64,000 nt of DNA from Eutreptiella sp. 'Long Island Sound 2002' (Eukaryota > Euglenozoa > Euglenophyceae > Eutreptiales > Eutreptiaceae). Of this stretch, positions 52,533 through 62,336 are shown piece after piece. The position numbers were made by a program, and so were the translations under genes. Under the pieces are notes generated by a model. It was not told the origin of the DNA and did not search any database. It was given only the letters and a program-made list of their open reading frames with translations. Position 1 is the stretch's first letter. The number at the start of each line of letters is the position of its first letter. The stretch lies in NCBI GenBank assembly GCA_964036045.1, contig OZ038383.1, forward strand, positions 62,935,725-62,999,724, written 5' to 3'.

Positions 52533-54968
52533 CTACAGAAAATTGGAACGTTGCGATCCAAACCAAAAAAGCAACAGATCAAAATGGTATGCTATCCTTG
52601 AATGCACATTTGGCGTCAGACTGCGTGCCAAAAACGGTCTCCACAACAGAATGGAAGCTTGTAGCATTTGGCGATCAGAATCCGATGTCGCACCAAGGAA
52701 ACAACGCTCAACGTGCAACATACATATGACAGTTATACTTGTAGGCAGCCATCAACAAGGCTCCCAATGCGCCTTCCTTCATTTCTTGTGCTGAATTGGA
52801 GAAAGTCGACCCGGCAGCACTGGACAACTGCTCCACCCCATCAGATGTCGCCCGACACGCCAGGTATTGCCATCTTGTTCAAGTAGGGAAAGCGATGACG
52901 GTGCTATTGCCACCAGTCAGTGACGCAGGTGCGCATGTCAGCAGCTGGCAACGAAAAGTAGTCATCCAACTCTTCGCTAGGAAAATCATTGTTGCACTCG
53001 GGTGGTGCAACATTCCATAGGAATTCTGCAGCCAACAAAGAGGTCAAACCTTTACGTGCATCCTTTCGGGCCGCTAGCTTCGGTTGGTGAACCATTGCAG
53101 CCTGTGTTTTTGATTTCACGTTCCACTCTTGTCTAACATTGTGAACTGAAGTATCTCTCTCTTCATTACTCAAGAAATGGAGCTATTTGAAAGTTGGGTC
53201 CGGCAACGTCGCAATGGAGTGCAGTTGAAGTACGTGTGCAGGCAGTGAAGCAATGAAAGGATGCTCAAGTGCATCACAGAAGGACTGACGCGCGAGAACA
53301 ACTTCACGAGTCACCTCTACAGCTGTAAACACCACTGCCTCATCCCATGGAGCAACAACATTCGGCTGTCGTGCTTTTTGAATGAGCCTGTACGTTGATG
53401 GCGGAACAATACAGCACGTTATATACAATGTCACATCAATATCATTGACCACAGTTGCATAAGGGTACAAAATAGCCACCGAGTGTTCATTCACCTTCCA
53501 GTCACTGTAGTCCATATGACTGTCTGCATAAGGACCATCTTTGTGTCAGGCGTCTGCTCCATAGTTAATCACGTAGGTGTGAACAACACGCTTTTGCTTA
53601 TAAAACGAGTTCATAGACTCTTGTGTGTAATTGCAGCGAACAACATTGCCAGTTTGCAGAGGTTGTTTCACAGCAATTTGCAAATCTTTCTGCAGGTCTG
53701 AAAGCCTGCTCACACGATTGGTGGCGCGGTGGAAGTACGTTGTCATGCCTTTGGTGTTCTTCACGACGTTCGCAACACCATCTACTTCGAGATATTCCTT
53801 CACTGCAAGTTCAAGGGTGTGTACAGTGCAGTAGCCACCATAGAAACCGCCCCAGCCTTCTTAATGTTGCTGCCCTGATCAGATACGTTGGAAAGGATGT
53901 CCTCAAAGGTCAGCCCAACGGATTTCTGGCAACCATTGTCCACTTTTAGGCCCACACCGGGCCGGTCAGCCCAACAGATTCCACATCAAGCTCAGTTTGT
54001 CTGCGAATGTTATCACCAGTATGAGGTTTGCCTGAAGAACTAGTAGCACAAATGAGCATAGTGTGTCAACCTGTCCAATCACCGTTAATGTGGTACAGCA
54101 TACTTCCCATCAGTCATACGTTGCTGTCGCTCCAAATGTCACTGGCCATGCTGGGTATGATGCCGTCGGGCTTTAGAGTGGACATGGTCTTCTTGTTGTG
54201 AAGATTTACTGTGGCAACCATCTCAAGTACCTGCTCGTCAATCTCCTTCTCGGAACAGCAATCAGATTTCTGAGCAGAATTCTTCACACAGAAATTGTGA
54301 AATTCCTCATCAGTCACCAAGTGTACTGGCCTCTTCTTTGTGCGAAGCCAATATGCCAGCTTGCGGCAGGATTCGTGTCCCTGCTCCAATGACCACTTCG
54401 CGGCTGTGGATGAGTCAACAGTCCCACTCTCTGTCACCTGCAAGGAGGCTTCATTTTCCATTGTCTGTTCAATTTGTTCGGTTTACCATGGCTTGTGCGG
54501 TGCAATCAGATGGCTTCGTAAATTGATCTTTCCGCCGCAATGCTTGATGATTGTGTCGCAAGGCTTCCTGTTCCTTGGCTGCAGGGTGCACTGGCCGAAA
54601 CCGGGCTGAACTGGAGGAGTATCGCTGACTGCTAGCCACAAAGTGAATTTGGTGTAATTAAAGTCGGTGTAGTTAGGGCTGCTTGCGAGAGATTCTTTGC
54701 ACCTTCTGTTGCCGTCCACTGTTCGCATCCAGGTTTTGCTTCTTGTGTTGTTGTCCATATTCGTGTTCTTGTTGGTCCTTTCCCTCATTGAATCTGGGGA
54801 TAAATTGCTCACAGCCGTTGAGGTGTTCCAAGGGTTCCCACGTCCGGGCTGACACAGGTTAGCCCTTTCGATGGACGTGCCGCTGCTTCTCTGATATCCC
54901 AGTAGCTGGCCTTTTTGCAAGTCTTTTTGCAACAATGTCCTCCGCCTCATAGATGTCAGATTGTCCAT
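52533..54968 (-). pseudogene. hAT-family transposase relic
   Basis: Reading the minus strand from 54968: a Cys/His segment with NLRSHLIAPHK, typical of a BED zinc finger; then, in the same frame after a TAA near 54483, TDEEFHNFCVKNSAQ and SMASDIWSDSN (about 54114-54461), which match the hAT D-x-W start of the catalytic domain. Frames 53803-53546, 53515-53183 and 53173-52904 are one frame broken by TGA and TAG; the last ends in EELDDYFSLPAADM followed by WW, the hAT C-terminal dimerisation motif. A shifted frame (52721-52533) gives VERCFLGATSDSDRQMLQ, matching the ER-x-F-S segment. hAT transposases cut and paste DNA. This copy has several stops and shifts. Terminal inverted repeats were not located. 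Confidence 0.75.
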
Positions 54969-55162
54969 GAAGATCAGCTAAAGGATGGGTTGTTTGCACT
55001 GGTTTGCCTGTTTGACCGTTCTGTGGTATTTTCTATGAAGCAGCAGGTTTGGCAACACTCTTCCCACGGCGTCTCATTTCGCAATTGAAAAAGACATACA
55101 AAAAACAATCAAAAAGAGATAAATTTGAAGCACTGATGCAAATGTGAACTGTTTGAAATCAT

Positions 55163-55495
55163 GCAGTAAAATGAAGCTACAACATTATTGATGTCACAGT
55201 TTGGTGATATCACCTGCCTGTCACTGGCTCAGAGAAAATGGATCAAAATTTTGTTTCAGATTTGAAAAAAAAACATAATTGGAAAAAACTTTTGATTGGA
55301 AAATAATTTTATTGGAAAAAAAATCTTTGTGCAGTAAAATGAAGCTAGGCCAATACTGATGTCACAATTTGGTGACATCACCCATGATGCCACTCGGTCA
55401 GACAACATAGTTCCAGAGGTTTTTCAGATTTGCAAGAAACATTCGATTGGAAAAAATTTGTGATTGGAAGAATTTTTGTATTGGAAAAAAACTTT
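55163..55495. repeat. 168-bp tandem duplication, two copies
   Basis: GCAGTAAAATGAAGCTA begins both copies (55163 and 55331). Both continue with GATGTCACA(G/A)TTTGGTGA, CCACTCGGTCAG or its variant, and ATTGGAAAAAA words. Within each, ATTGGAAAA recurs two to three times. Confidence 0.75.
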
Positions 55496-57200
55496 TACAT
55501 TTCGAAACATGACACTCGGCCACAGAAATCTGAGAAAAAAGTTTCGTTATCTCACATTGTAGTTCTCGACAAATAGTTCAAATTGTGTGCTTTATTAGGT
55601 TAAGGAACGTACATCCACCATGGATAACCTGGCAATGGAAAAAAGCCGATTCATTGGAGAAAAACGGTGAATTGGTTCATATAGATACCATAATCGCATC
55701 GTGAGGATTATTTTAGAAACAATAATGGCATTGCAACGGTTATTTTTCAAATAGTACTCCCAAAAAACCGGTAATTTTTCGGGGGGGTTACAAGCCTTAG
55801 TCTTCTGGGGGCCTTTTTGGGCGGTTTTCGGGACATATGGTGGAGTCAGAGGGCCGCAAAAGGCTTCTTGAAACCGGAACGTCAAGCTGCACGTAGACTG
55901 TCCCCCCCCTTTCCCTTCGTTTAACTGTTTTGAATGGGTTCTTGGGCTGTTTTGGCCCAAAACTGGCTGTGTTTGGCCCTAAAGTGCAGGTTTTGAAACC
56001 GAGGTCCGCCACTTGCGACAGCTGTTTTTGGCTGCCCCCGTTGAGACTCTTGCTCAAACTTTCTGTGGTTGTTTGCGACATGCGAAGGTATCATGTGACA
56101 AACTTGGAATCCAATCCAAAGCACCACCACGGAGTTCTGAGGTTTGCCCGTTTCGCGCGTGCTGCTGCTGGCTTGCTGCTTGCTTGCTGCTTGCTCCTGC
56201 TGCTAAAGCTGGTAGGTCCACCCTAGAAACTCAAAAGGGATATAAAACTAAGACTTGATCGACCAGCTCGGTGACCCTAACCCTAGCTGTGTCCCTAGCC
56301 CTAGTTGGGCGAGAGCGGGCGTTACGATCCCAAATGGAGAGCAAAATGTGGCAAAACCAGCCATGAGCGAAATTTAGGGGATCTTTTCCGACACACTCGA
56401 CATTGTTGGCGAGGCCAAACTAAGAAGCTGCAAAGGTTAGGGTTAACGTTATGCCGATGGTACGGTCGGATTGATGGCAAGTGGACGTAAAGCAAGCCCG
56501 TCCCCCACTCCCCGCCCACCAACCCACCAATCCAAATCGCCTCCAATGGACTCCCCCTGACCAACCTCGACCCTCCCCTTCCCTCCCAAACTCAACCTCC
56601 CAACCGCTCCGCCTTCCATGAGCCCCTCTCTGAACGCGCACAGTACACACCTGTAGACACACACAACACTGCACAAATGGCCCTAGTTGATTATGGGCAT
56701 GCCTTGAAAAGAAGGAATTCCACCATTTGATGTGTATTCACCATTGGGGTGTTTGCTCCCCAACCGTTGGCGGGTGCGCCACTTGTTGCCTGGCCGTAGC
56801 CGCGCTAAGTCCTAGTTGCTGAGCCGCACTTTCGCTAATCCTTAGTGTTGTTTCACAAACTGCATTGCGCCACCCGTCACACCAGCATTTTTGATATCCT
56901 TGAGTGCCCATTGTAGCACGCGCTTCCAACGATTGCACAATGCTGAAGCCGGTTCGGACCCCCGTGGCCATCTTGGGGTCACTTGGGGTGTGTATCTATG
57001 TGCCGGCAAGCCGCCATTGGCTGATATCATACTCTCCCATCCACCTGATCTAACCCGATGTGATAGTGTGATAGGTTTGGCCATTCCGGCTATGAGCGGC
57101 CATATTCAGTACCGAGGCGCCCCTAGCGGAGATTTATATATCGGAATATCAGGAATCAACAGGGTTTTTTTATCATAATGTTTCTGTGATTTTTCAGCCT
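55496..57200. other. No gene recognised
   Basis: Open frames on both strands are short and without domains. Notable are a small telomere-like patch at 56275-56305, a repeated GCTTGCTGCTTGCT stretch near 56170-56195 and a pyrimidine-rich run at 56495-56620. Confidence 0.5.
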
Positions 57201-59311
57201 TCCGTTCTGATGGTCACTGTATCGGCGACTGTCAGTTGGCTCGCGATTTTGCGGTAACCGATTGGTTAACTGTTATTTCCAGATATTTTGGCGGAAACTC
57301 CGATGAAGGGTCAGATTTCATCTGTAAAGGGTTCGTTGCTTCCGCAATTTTCTAAATAAGCACTCGAATTTTTAATCTGAATTTTTCGCGATGTCGAAAT
57401 CGGATTTTCGACTTCGACATCGCCGCACTTGATTTGGTCTTCTTGGAGTGGTCATACTCCTTTCCCTATGCCCAAATCAGGTTTTCCCTTATACTTGCCA
57501 CCCATTTGACTTGGAGATATAAGGGAAACAAAATTGAATCGTGGGACCACTTTGAAGGGCCATATCTACGCGCGAGTGTGAGGAAAGAGAATAGGGAAGG
57601 TTGGGTTGCAAGCGCCTTGGTCTTAACTTAATTGAGAAAGCGTCAAATGCCTTTGGTGTGTACACATGCCCGGTATAGCAAGGGATAATGGTCAAGAGGG
57701 TAGAAAGTGATATATAACTCTTGGACCGTGCAACCGAATATTTTGTTGCGACTTTCGAGTGTACCGCATGAGTGTTGGGGTTGCATAGCAACTTTCCTTG
57801 GGTTCCTACGTATTTTTAACGTGAAGTTACGTCCATGGAGGGACATGGCATATCATGGTGGGAGCCACTTTTGAGGGTATGTGTTATATGCATGGTATGT
57901 GCTTCCATATGCTCACGCCCATGTTATATATCTCCGTTAGTAGGAAGATATATGGAGTCATACGTGGCAAGGGCTTCGCCCATGTCCCAATGGTGAACTC
58001 CATAGCGCTAGACTAACTCTACCGCTCATATAGTGCATGTGGGAGGGCTTACAGAGCGACCCACAAGCGCCAATATCAATTTTCCCATTTTCATGGTGCG
58101 TGTTGGGAGGAGGTTCAAAGGTGTCCTCATGCGTCCATATGGGGATCCAAGTGGGAGGATTGTTTGCAAATGGTCCCAAGCAATTGTGTTTTGAGTCATA
58201 GGTTGACACCATGGGTGAGCGAAGTTATATACTAGTGTACTTATCTTGAATTTGGCATTATTTGCATGTTTTTGACCTCATTTTATGCTCATTTTTGTGT
58301 TTTATGTGCTCAACTGGTCGGCTAACAGTTAAGTGCCTAGAGATCTGTGAACTATGGTATGTTGCTTCTATGTTGGCATATGCTTCAGTGTTGCACCTCA
58401 CCATATGCCGGATCACGTGGTCACTTTGGCTTGGCACACGAGGCCTCACAAAATTGGGTCTCAAACTCATGAGCTGACTTGTGAAGTATGCCATGTGCAT
58501 AACCGGAGAGGTTCCGGAGCCAATGATGTGATATTCTTGGGCATTGACGTTTGGTCTGTATCACCCTTGTATATTACTCTCCGGTTTGACACATGCATGG
58601 AGCATTTGGATATTTGCCGTATGCATTTTTGAGTATATAATTGACTTTTGGGCATAATGGTGTGATTTGCCTGATTTTGCCATGTTGTAAGGTCAGCATC
58701 ATGGGGCAGTTCTCCAAGCCCAATCGACTCCAAGTCCAACCAAGGTTATGTCAGGGTAGGGCATGGTCCTGAGTGCCACTCTAGGCCATGACACGCCACC
58801 TCCCCTATTGGGCTAGGATTTAGAGGCTTGGGAGTGAACACATTTTTAGGGTTCATGTAGTGAGTTTTGACACATGGCATTTAGCCATCTCATTTGACCT
58901 GGTTCAGGGCAATATGTTGGTGAGTCAAGGGAAGGTCTTGAGTCCAGGGAATGAGGGGTTTATGGCTGTGAATGTGTATGTTTACCTCTTTCCCCAACTT
59001 TGCTTTATTTGTGTTCATATGCCAATTTCAGGGCTTTCTTCCTTGGTGCAATTCTTGTACATGCCCGCCACCGTGAGACAACTGGTGTGCTGAACAGAAG
59101 CCCGCAGCCCGTATTGAATTGTGAATTGGGCTATTGCTGTATTTGTGGGATCTGGTTGCTGTTCAGGGTTGAAGGAGGATTTTATTTTCTATATTTTTGG
59201 ACTTGGAACCAAAAATTTTTGATAAATGCAATCGTTGATCAGGAGCAAGTCAGCAGGGGTGACAGGCGGAAGGGGCACAGCGGGGGCCGGTCCTGGTAGG
59301 GACCTTCTTTA
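57201..59311 (+). other. Probable 5' LTR and leader of element D
   Basis: This gene-free AT-normal stretch precedes the primer-binding-like site of element D, where a 5' LTR must lie. TATATAA at 57711-57717 is one of several possible TATA boxes. The LTR start cannot be fixed because the second copy lies beyond the window. If D's LTR is about as long as C's (2.2 kb), it would start near 57.1 kb. The open gag frame extends back into this region to ATG 59226, but translation probably starts after the primer site. Confidence 0.45.
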
Positions 59312-61493
59312 TGGTAGCAGAGGCGTACCTGCTGCCCCTACCTACCGCCAACCCGGGGACTCGGGCCCTTATGAGCCCTGCCCAAGTACGCCCCGGGTGC
59401 GTATTGTGGACTCGGTGGACACCACGCCGGAGATTGGAGCCATAGAAGAGCCGAGACGTTCAAGAGCATGGCGAACTCCGGAAGTTGAAGCCCGAAGAGA
59501 AGTCCGACATTCGGGAAGAGGAGGACTTGACATGGAGGATCTGGTCTCCATGTGTGAGCGTCGCTGCCGAAAGGCATGCAACCTCCGCTCCGCCGCGGAG
59601 GACTCTGAGGACGCCTGCCATTCAGGCAGCAGTGGAGGACGAGCCCGGCGCTACCGGAAGCGCGGGTCACCCAAGTCCGCGGCAAGGGACCCCAGGGCTA
59701 TGGATACGGACCCCAGCCCGGTCAAGCTGTGGGAATCCGTGGGGCACTCCGAGGGCTATCGGACAGCCTACGAGCAACCTTCGGAGGAGGAGCAGACGGC
59801 CAGACCGCCCACAAGGGCGAACGGAGCCCCAGAACCCAGCCTGGAGCATGACTCCGAGGCGTTGGAGAGGCCCGGCAGAGCCAGGACGGCGCCTGTGGCC
59901 CGGCACACGGAGCCGACGCGGGATAGCATGGGCGATACACCCATGGCGGAGGAGTCCGAGGCGCCAGGAACCGCGGGATGCGCCGGATCGGGCGGAAAGC
60001 ACGCCCAGTGCCACTGCGAGCACGTGTCCTTCCTCATGGGCAAGTACCCAAAGATGGGGATGGACGCCATCGTGCATCGTCTCGACCGCCTGGACAATGC
60101 GAAGGACGGTCTAGAGGAGGACGTCGCCGGGATCCTGGATGACCAGTCGGCCGCGGAGAAAGACATGGAGGAGCTGCGAGCGGAACGGGACCGGTACCGG
60201 GAGAATCTGGAGCTGGCCCTGGAGAAGCAGCAGCGAGTGGTGGACAGCCTCCTCCACCTGGTGGAGGACATGCCGGGACGCCTGAAAAGGCTAGAGGAGC
60301 TACAGCCCCTCGCCTCGGGTCCGGAGCTCCCGGCAAAGCCGGCAGCGGCAGAGCTGGTGGAGCGGGTTAAGACCCTCCGAAGCGCCATGGATAAACCCAT
60401 GGGCGGTCCGGCAGAGGCACCCTACGCGCCTCCGCGTGTTGAACCGGGTGCGCTGCCTTTTGTTCCCATGTTCAGCGAATCCACAATGTTCGGGGAACAA
60501 ACGGCGCCGGCTGGGTCCATGCGGGAAGGGCACGCTACCACGGACCCGAGGAGCCTGACGGTACAGATGTCCCATGCCACCCAGGATCCACCGCCCACTA
60601 CGACTGCCTATGCAGTTTATGCGGAAGAGGAGATCCAGAACCAGACCATGCAGGGGCGAACCATGGGAAGCGCCGACGGACATGGTCAAGGTCATCCAGG
60701 CGGAAACCTGTGGGCGAAGGACCCCAATACGGGGATATGGACGGCCGATGGAGCAGGTCTTTCCCGCATTCCAAACCCCATGGGTTCAGGCCCAACTGGA
60801 CCGCACTCCATGGAGGAGAGGGATGTACGGGGAGTGTACTCACACCCTCCGGCCACAGGTGGTATCCGTCTCGGTGGAGTAGTGGCTGGGGACGTCGGAG
60901 ACGCCATCAGGGTTGACGACCGCAGGGGAATCAAAATCCCCTACTATGATGGCAACCCCTCCAACCTGGACGACTTCATCCTGGATTGGGAGGACTTCGC
61001 CGAGGAGGTCGTCGGCGAGATGCGGGGAGCGCCGCGGGACAAGTGGGTATGTCGGACATTCCCACACCGGCTGGCGCAGGTCCTGAAGGAGGAGCTGCGG
61101 GATCAGATCCGGGAAGGGATGATCCGTACGGAGCAGGCCTGCCTCCAGTGGTTGGAGGATGAGGAGCGGGTGGACGCTCCGAACCAGAAGCTGGAGGACT
61201 TGTGGTCCATCCCGCTGCAGCTGGACCGCGGTGAGCTGCGGGTCCGGGAGTGGAACCGGTACCTGAGGAAGTACCGACGGAGCCCGAAGCTGGTGGAGGA
61301 CTGGAACGAGTCCAGCGAGATCCGCCACCTCCTGAAGGACGTCCTCCCCGGCCACTGGAAGAGGCGAGTGGAGGACGAGGAGAAGAAGCGCGCCAAGAAG
61401 CAGGTGGCGGTGAGGATCATGGCGGCGGAGGATACCCATGCGGGTATCATGGAGTTCTTCAGGAGGAACCTGGGCGAGCCCAACCGGATATAG
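59226..61493 (+). CDS. Element D gag (capsid part)
   Basis: The frame has an ATG at 59226, upstream of the primer-like site, so the real initiation codon is probably later (in-frame ATG near 59532). Residues about 100-280 are polar and disordered, with a Cys/His cluster (CAGSGGKHAQCHCEH). Residues about 286-360 form a coiled coil (LDRLDNAKDGLEEDVAGILD; EELRAERDRYRENLELALEK). Residues about 569-720 are a retrotransposon gag (capsid) domain: IKIPYYDGNPSNLDDFILDW, EDFAEEVVGEMRG, FPHRLAQVLKEELRDQI, LRVREWNRYLRKYRR and LLKDVLPGHWKRRVEDEEKK. TAG 61491-61493 ends the frame inside gag, since the nucleocapsid follows in the same frame. Confidence 0.8.
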   Translation: MQSLIRSKSAGVTGGRGTAGAGPGRDLLYGSRGVPAAPTYRQPGDSGPYEPCPSTPRVRIVDSVDTTPEIGAIEEPRRSRAWRTPEVEARREVRHSGRGGLDMEDLVSMCERRCRKACNLRSAAEDSEDACHSGSSGGRARRYRKRGSPKSAARDPRAMDTDPSPVKLWESVGHSEGYRTAYEQPSEEEQTARPPTRANGAPEPSLEHDSEALERPGRARTAPVARHTEPTRDSMGDTPMAEESEAPGTAGCAGSGGKHAQCHCEHVSFLMGKYPKMGMDAIVHRLDRLDNAKDGLEEDVAGILDDQSAAEKDMEELRAERDRYRENLELALEKQQRVVDSLLHLVEDMPGRLKRLEELQPLASGPELPAKPAAAELVERVKTLRSAMDKPMGGPAEAPYAPPRVEPGALPFVPMFSESTMFGEQTAPAGSMREGHATTDPRSLTVQMSHATQDPPPTTTAYAVYAEEEIQNQTMQGRTMGSADGHGQGHPGGNLWAKDPNTGIWTADGAGLSRIPNPMGSGPTGPHSMEERDVRGVYSHPPATGGIRLGGVVAGDVGDAIRVDDRRGIKIPYYDGNPSNLDDFILDWEDFAEEVVGEMRGAPRDKWVCRTFPHRLAQVLKEELRDQIREGMIRTEQACLQWLEDEERVDAPNQKLEDLWSIPLQLDRGELRVREWNRYLRKYRRSPKLVEDWNESSEIRHLLKDVLPGHWKRRVEDEEKKRAKKQVAVRIMAAEDTHAGIMEFFRRNLGEPNRI
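59312..59323 (+). promoter_or_regulatory. Primer-binding-site-like sequence of element D
   Basis: TGGTAGCAGAGG, identical to element C at 34776-34787 and followed by CGTACC (CTTACC in C). It is conserved although the two gag frames differ in phase here, which argues for a nucleotide-level function. Confidence 0.6.
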
Positions 61494-62336
61494 GGACTGA
61501 AGAACGCCGTGTACGTGGAGGTATTTGGAGACTCCATGGGGCAAAGGTTGCTGCGCCTCAACAACGTGGAGTGGAGGCGCGGGGAGCCGCTGAGGATGCA
61601 GGTCATCCTCGCCCGCATGAGCCTGGACGAGATCGTGAAGTACATCACGGTGGAGTTGAAGCTCAATGCGAAGAACGAGGCCCACGTGCAGGATCGACAT
61701 GGTCATGGACAGCGAGGCCACCGAGAAGACTGCCATCATCCGGAGATCCAGGAGGACACGGCCAACTCCGCGGAGGATGGTAGTGGAAGTGGCCAAGACC
61801 ACTGGTCCCGGGAGGATCAGGAGGAGGCCCATTTCTTCGCGTTTGTGGCGCACAACGTGAGAGAACATGGGCAGGATCAGTCCAGATGGAACCGAGCGGG
61901 ACCCAAGAAGGGCAGAGAGCCAAGGAGGATCGAGAACCCACCGCTCTCGTTCCGGGAGTACAGGTCTCAGTACTACGGGTGCTGGGTCTGTTATGGCAAG
62001 GAAAACAACCATGCACACGACCACCGTCAGTGCAAGGTGTATGAGGCGGACGAGAAGGCCTACTTCGCCGCCCGCCCCGAGAAGAAGCCCAAGGAGCAGC
62101 GGATTTCCGATTGGAAGGCGAAGGGCGGAGACGGGGGAAAAGGCCAAGGCAAAGGCCAAGGAAAAGGCGGAGGAAGAGGCTATGGTGGTGGACCTGGCCA
62201 AGACCGACGAGTGAGGTCGATCGAGGAGGTTGCTGAGGACATGTTGAGGACGTTGGAGAGACTCAAAGCCCAGCAACGTGGTGGACAAAGTCCTGGCGGA
62301 TCGCAGCCGGAAGGGGCTGCGGGAAGCCAAGTCTAG
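61494..62336 (+). CDS. Element D gag C-terminus with zinc knuckle, downstream of in-frame TAG
   Basis: The same frame as gag continues directly after TAG 61491: GLKNAVYVEVFGDSMGQRLL, RRGEPLRMQVILARMSLDEI, then a His/Asp/Glu-rich linker. CWVCYGKENN followed by HAHDHRQC (61980-62033) fits C-x2-C-x8-H-x4-C, a slightly expanded nucleocapsid knuckle. A Lys/Gly-rich RNA-binding tail follows (GGDGGKGQGKGQGKGGGRGY). TAG 62334-62336 ends it. It cannot be expressed separately from a sensible start, so either TAG 61491 is a mutation or it is read through. Confidence 0.7.
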   Translation, partial: GLKNAVYVEVFGDSMGQRLLRLNNVEWRRGEPLRMQVILARMSLDEIVKYITVELKLNAKNEAHVQDRHGHGQRGHREDCHHPEIQEDTANSAEDGSGSGQDHWSREDQEEAHFFAFVAHNVREHGQDQSRWNRAGPKKGREPRRIENPPLSFREYRSQYYGCWVCYGKENNHAHDHRQCKVYEADEKAYFAARPEKKPKEQRISDWKAKGGDGGKGQGKGQGKGGGRGYGGGPGQDRRVRSIEEVAEDMLRTLERLKAQQRGGQSPGGSQPEGAAGSQV

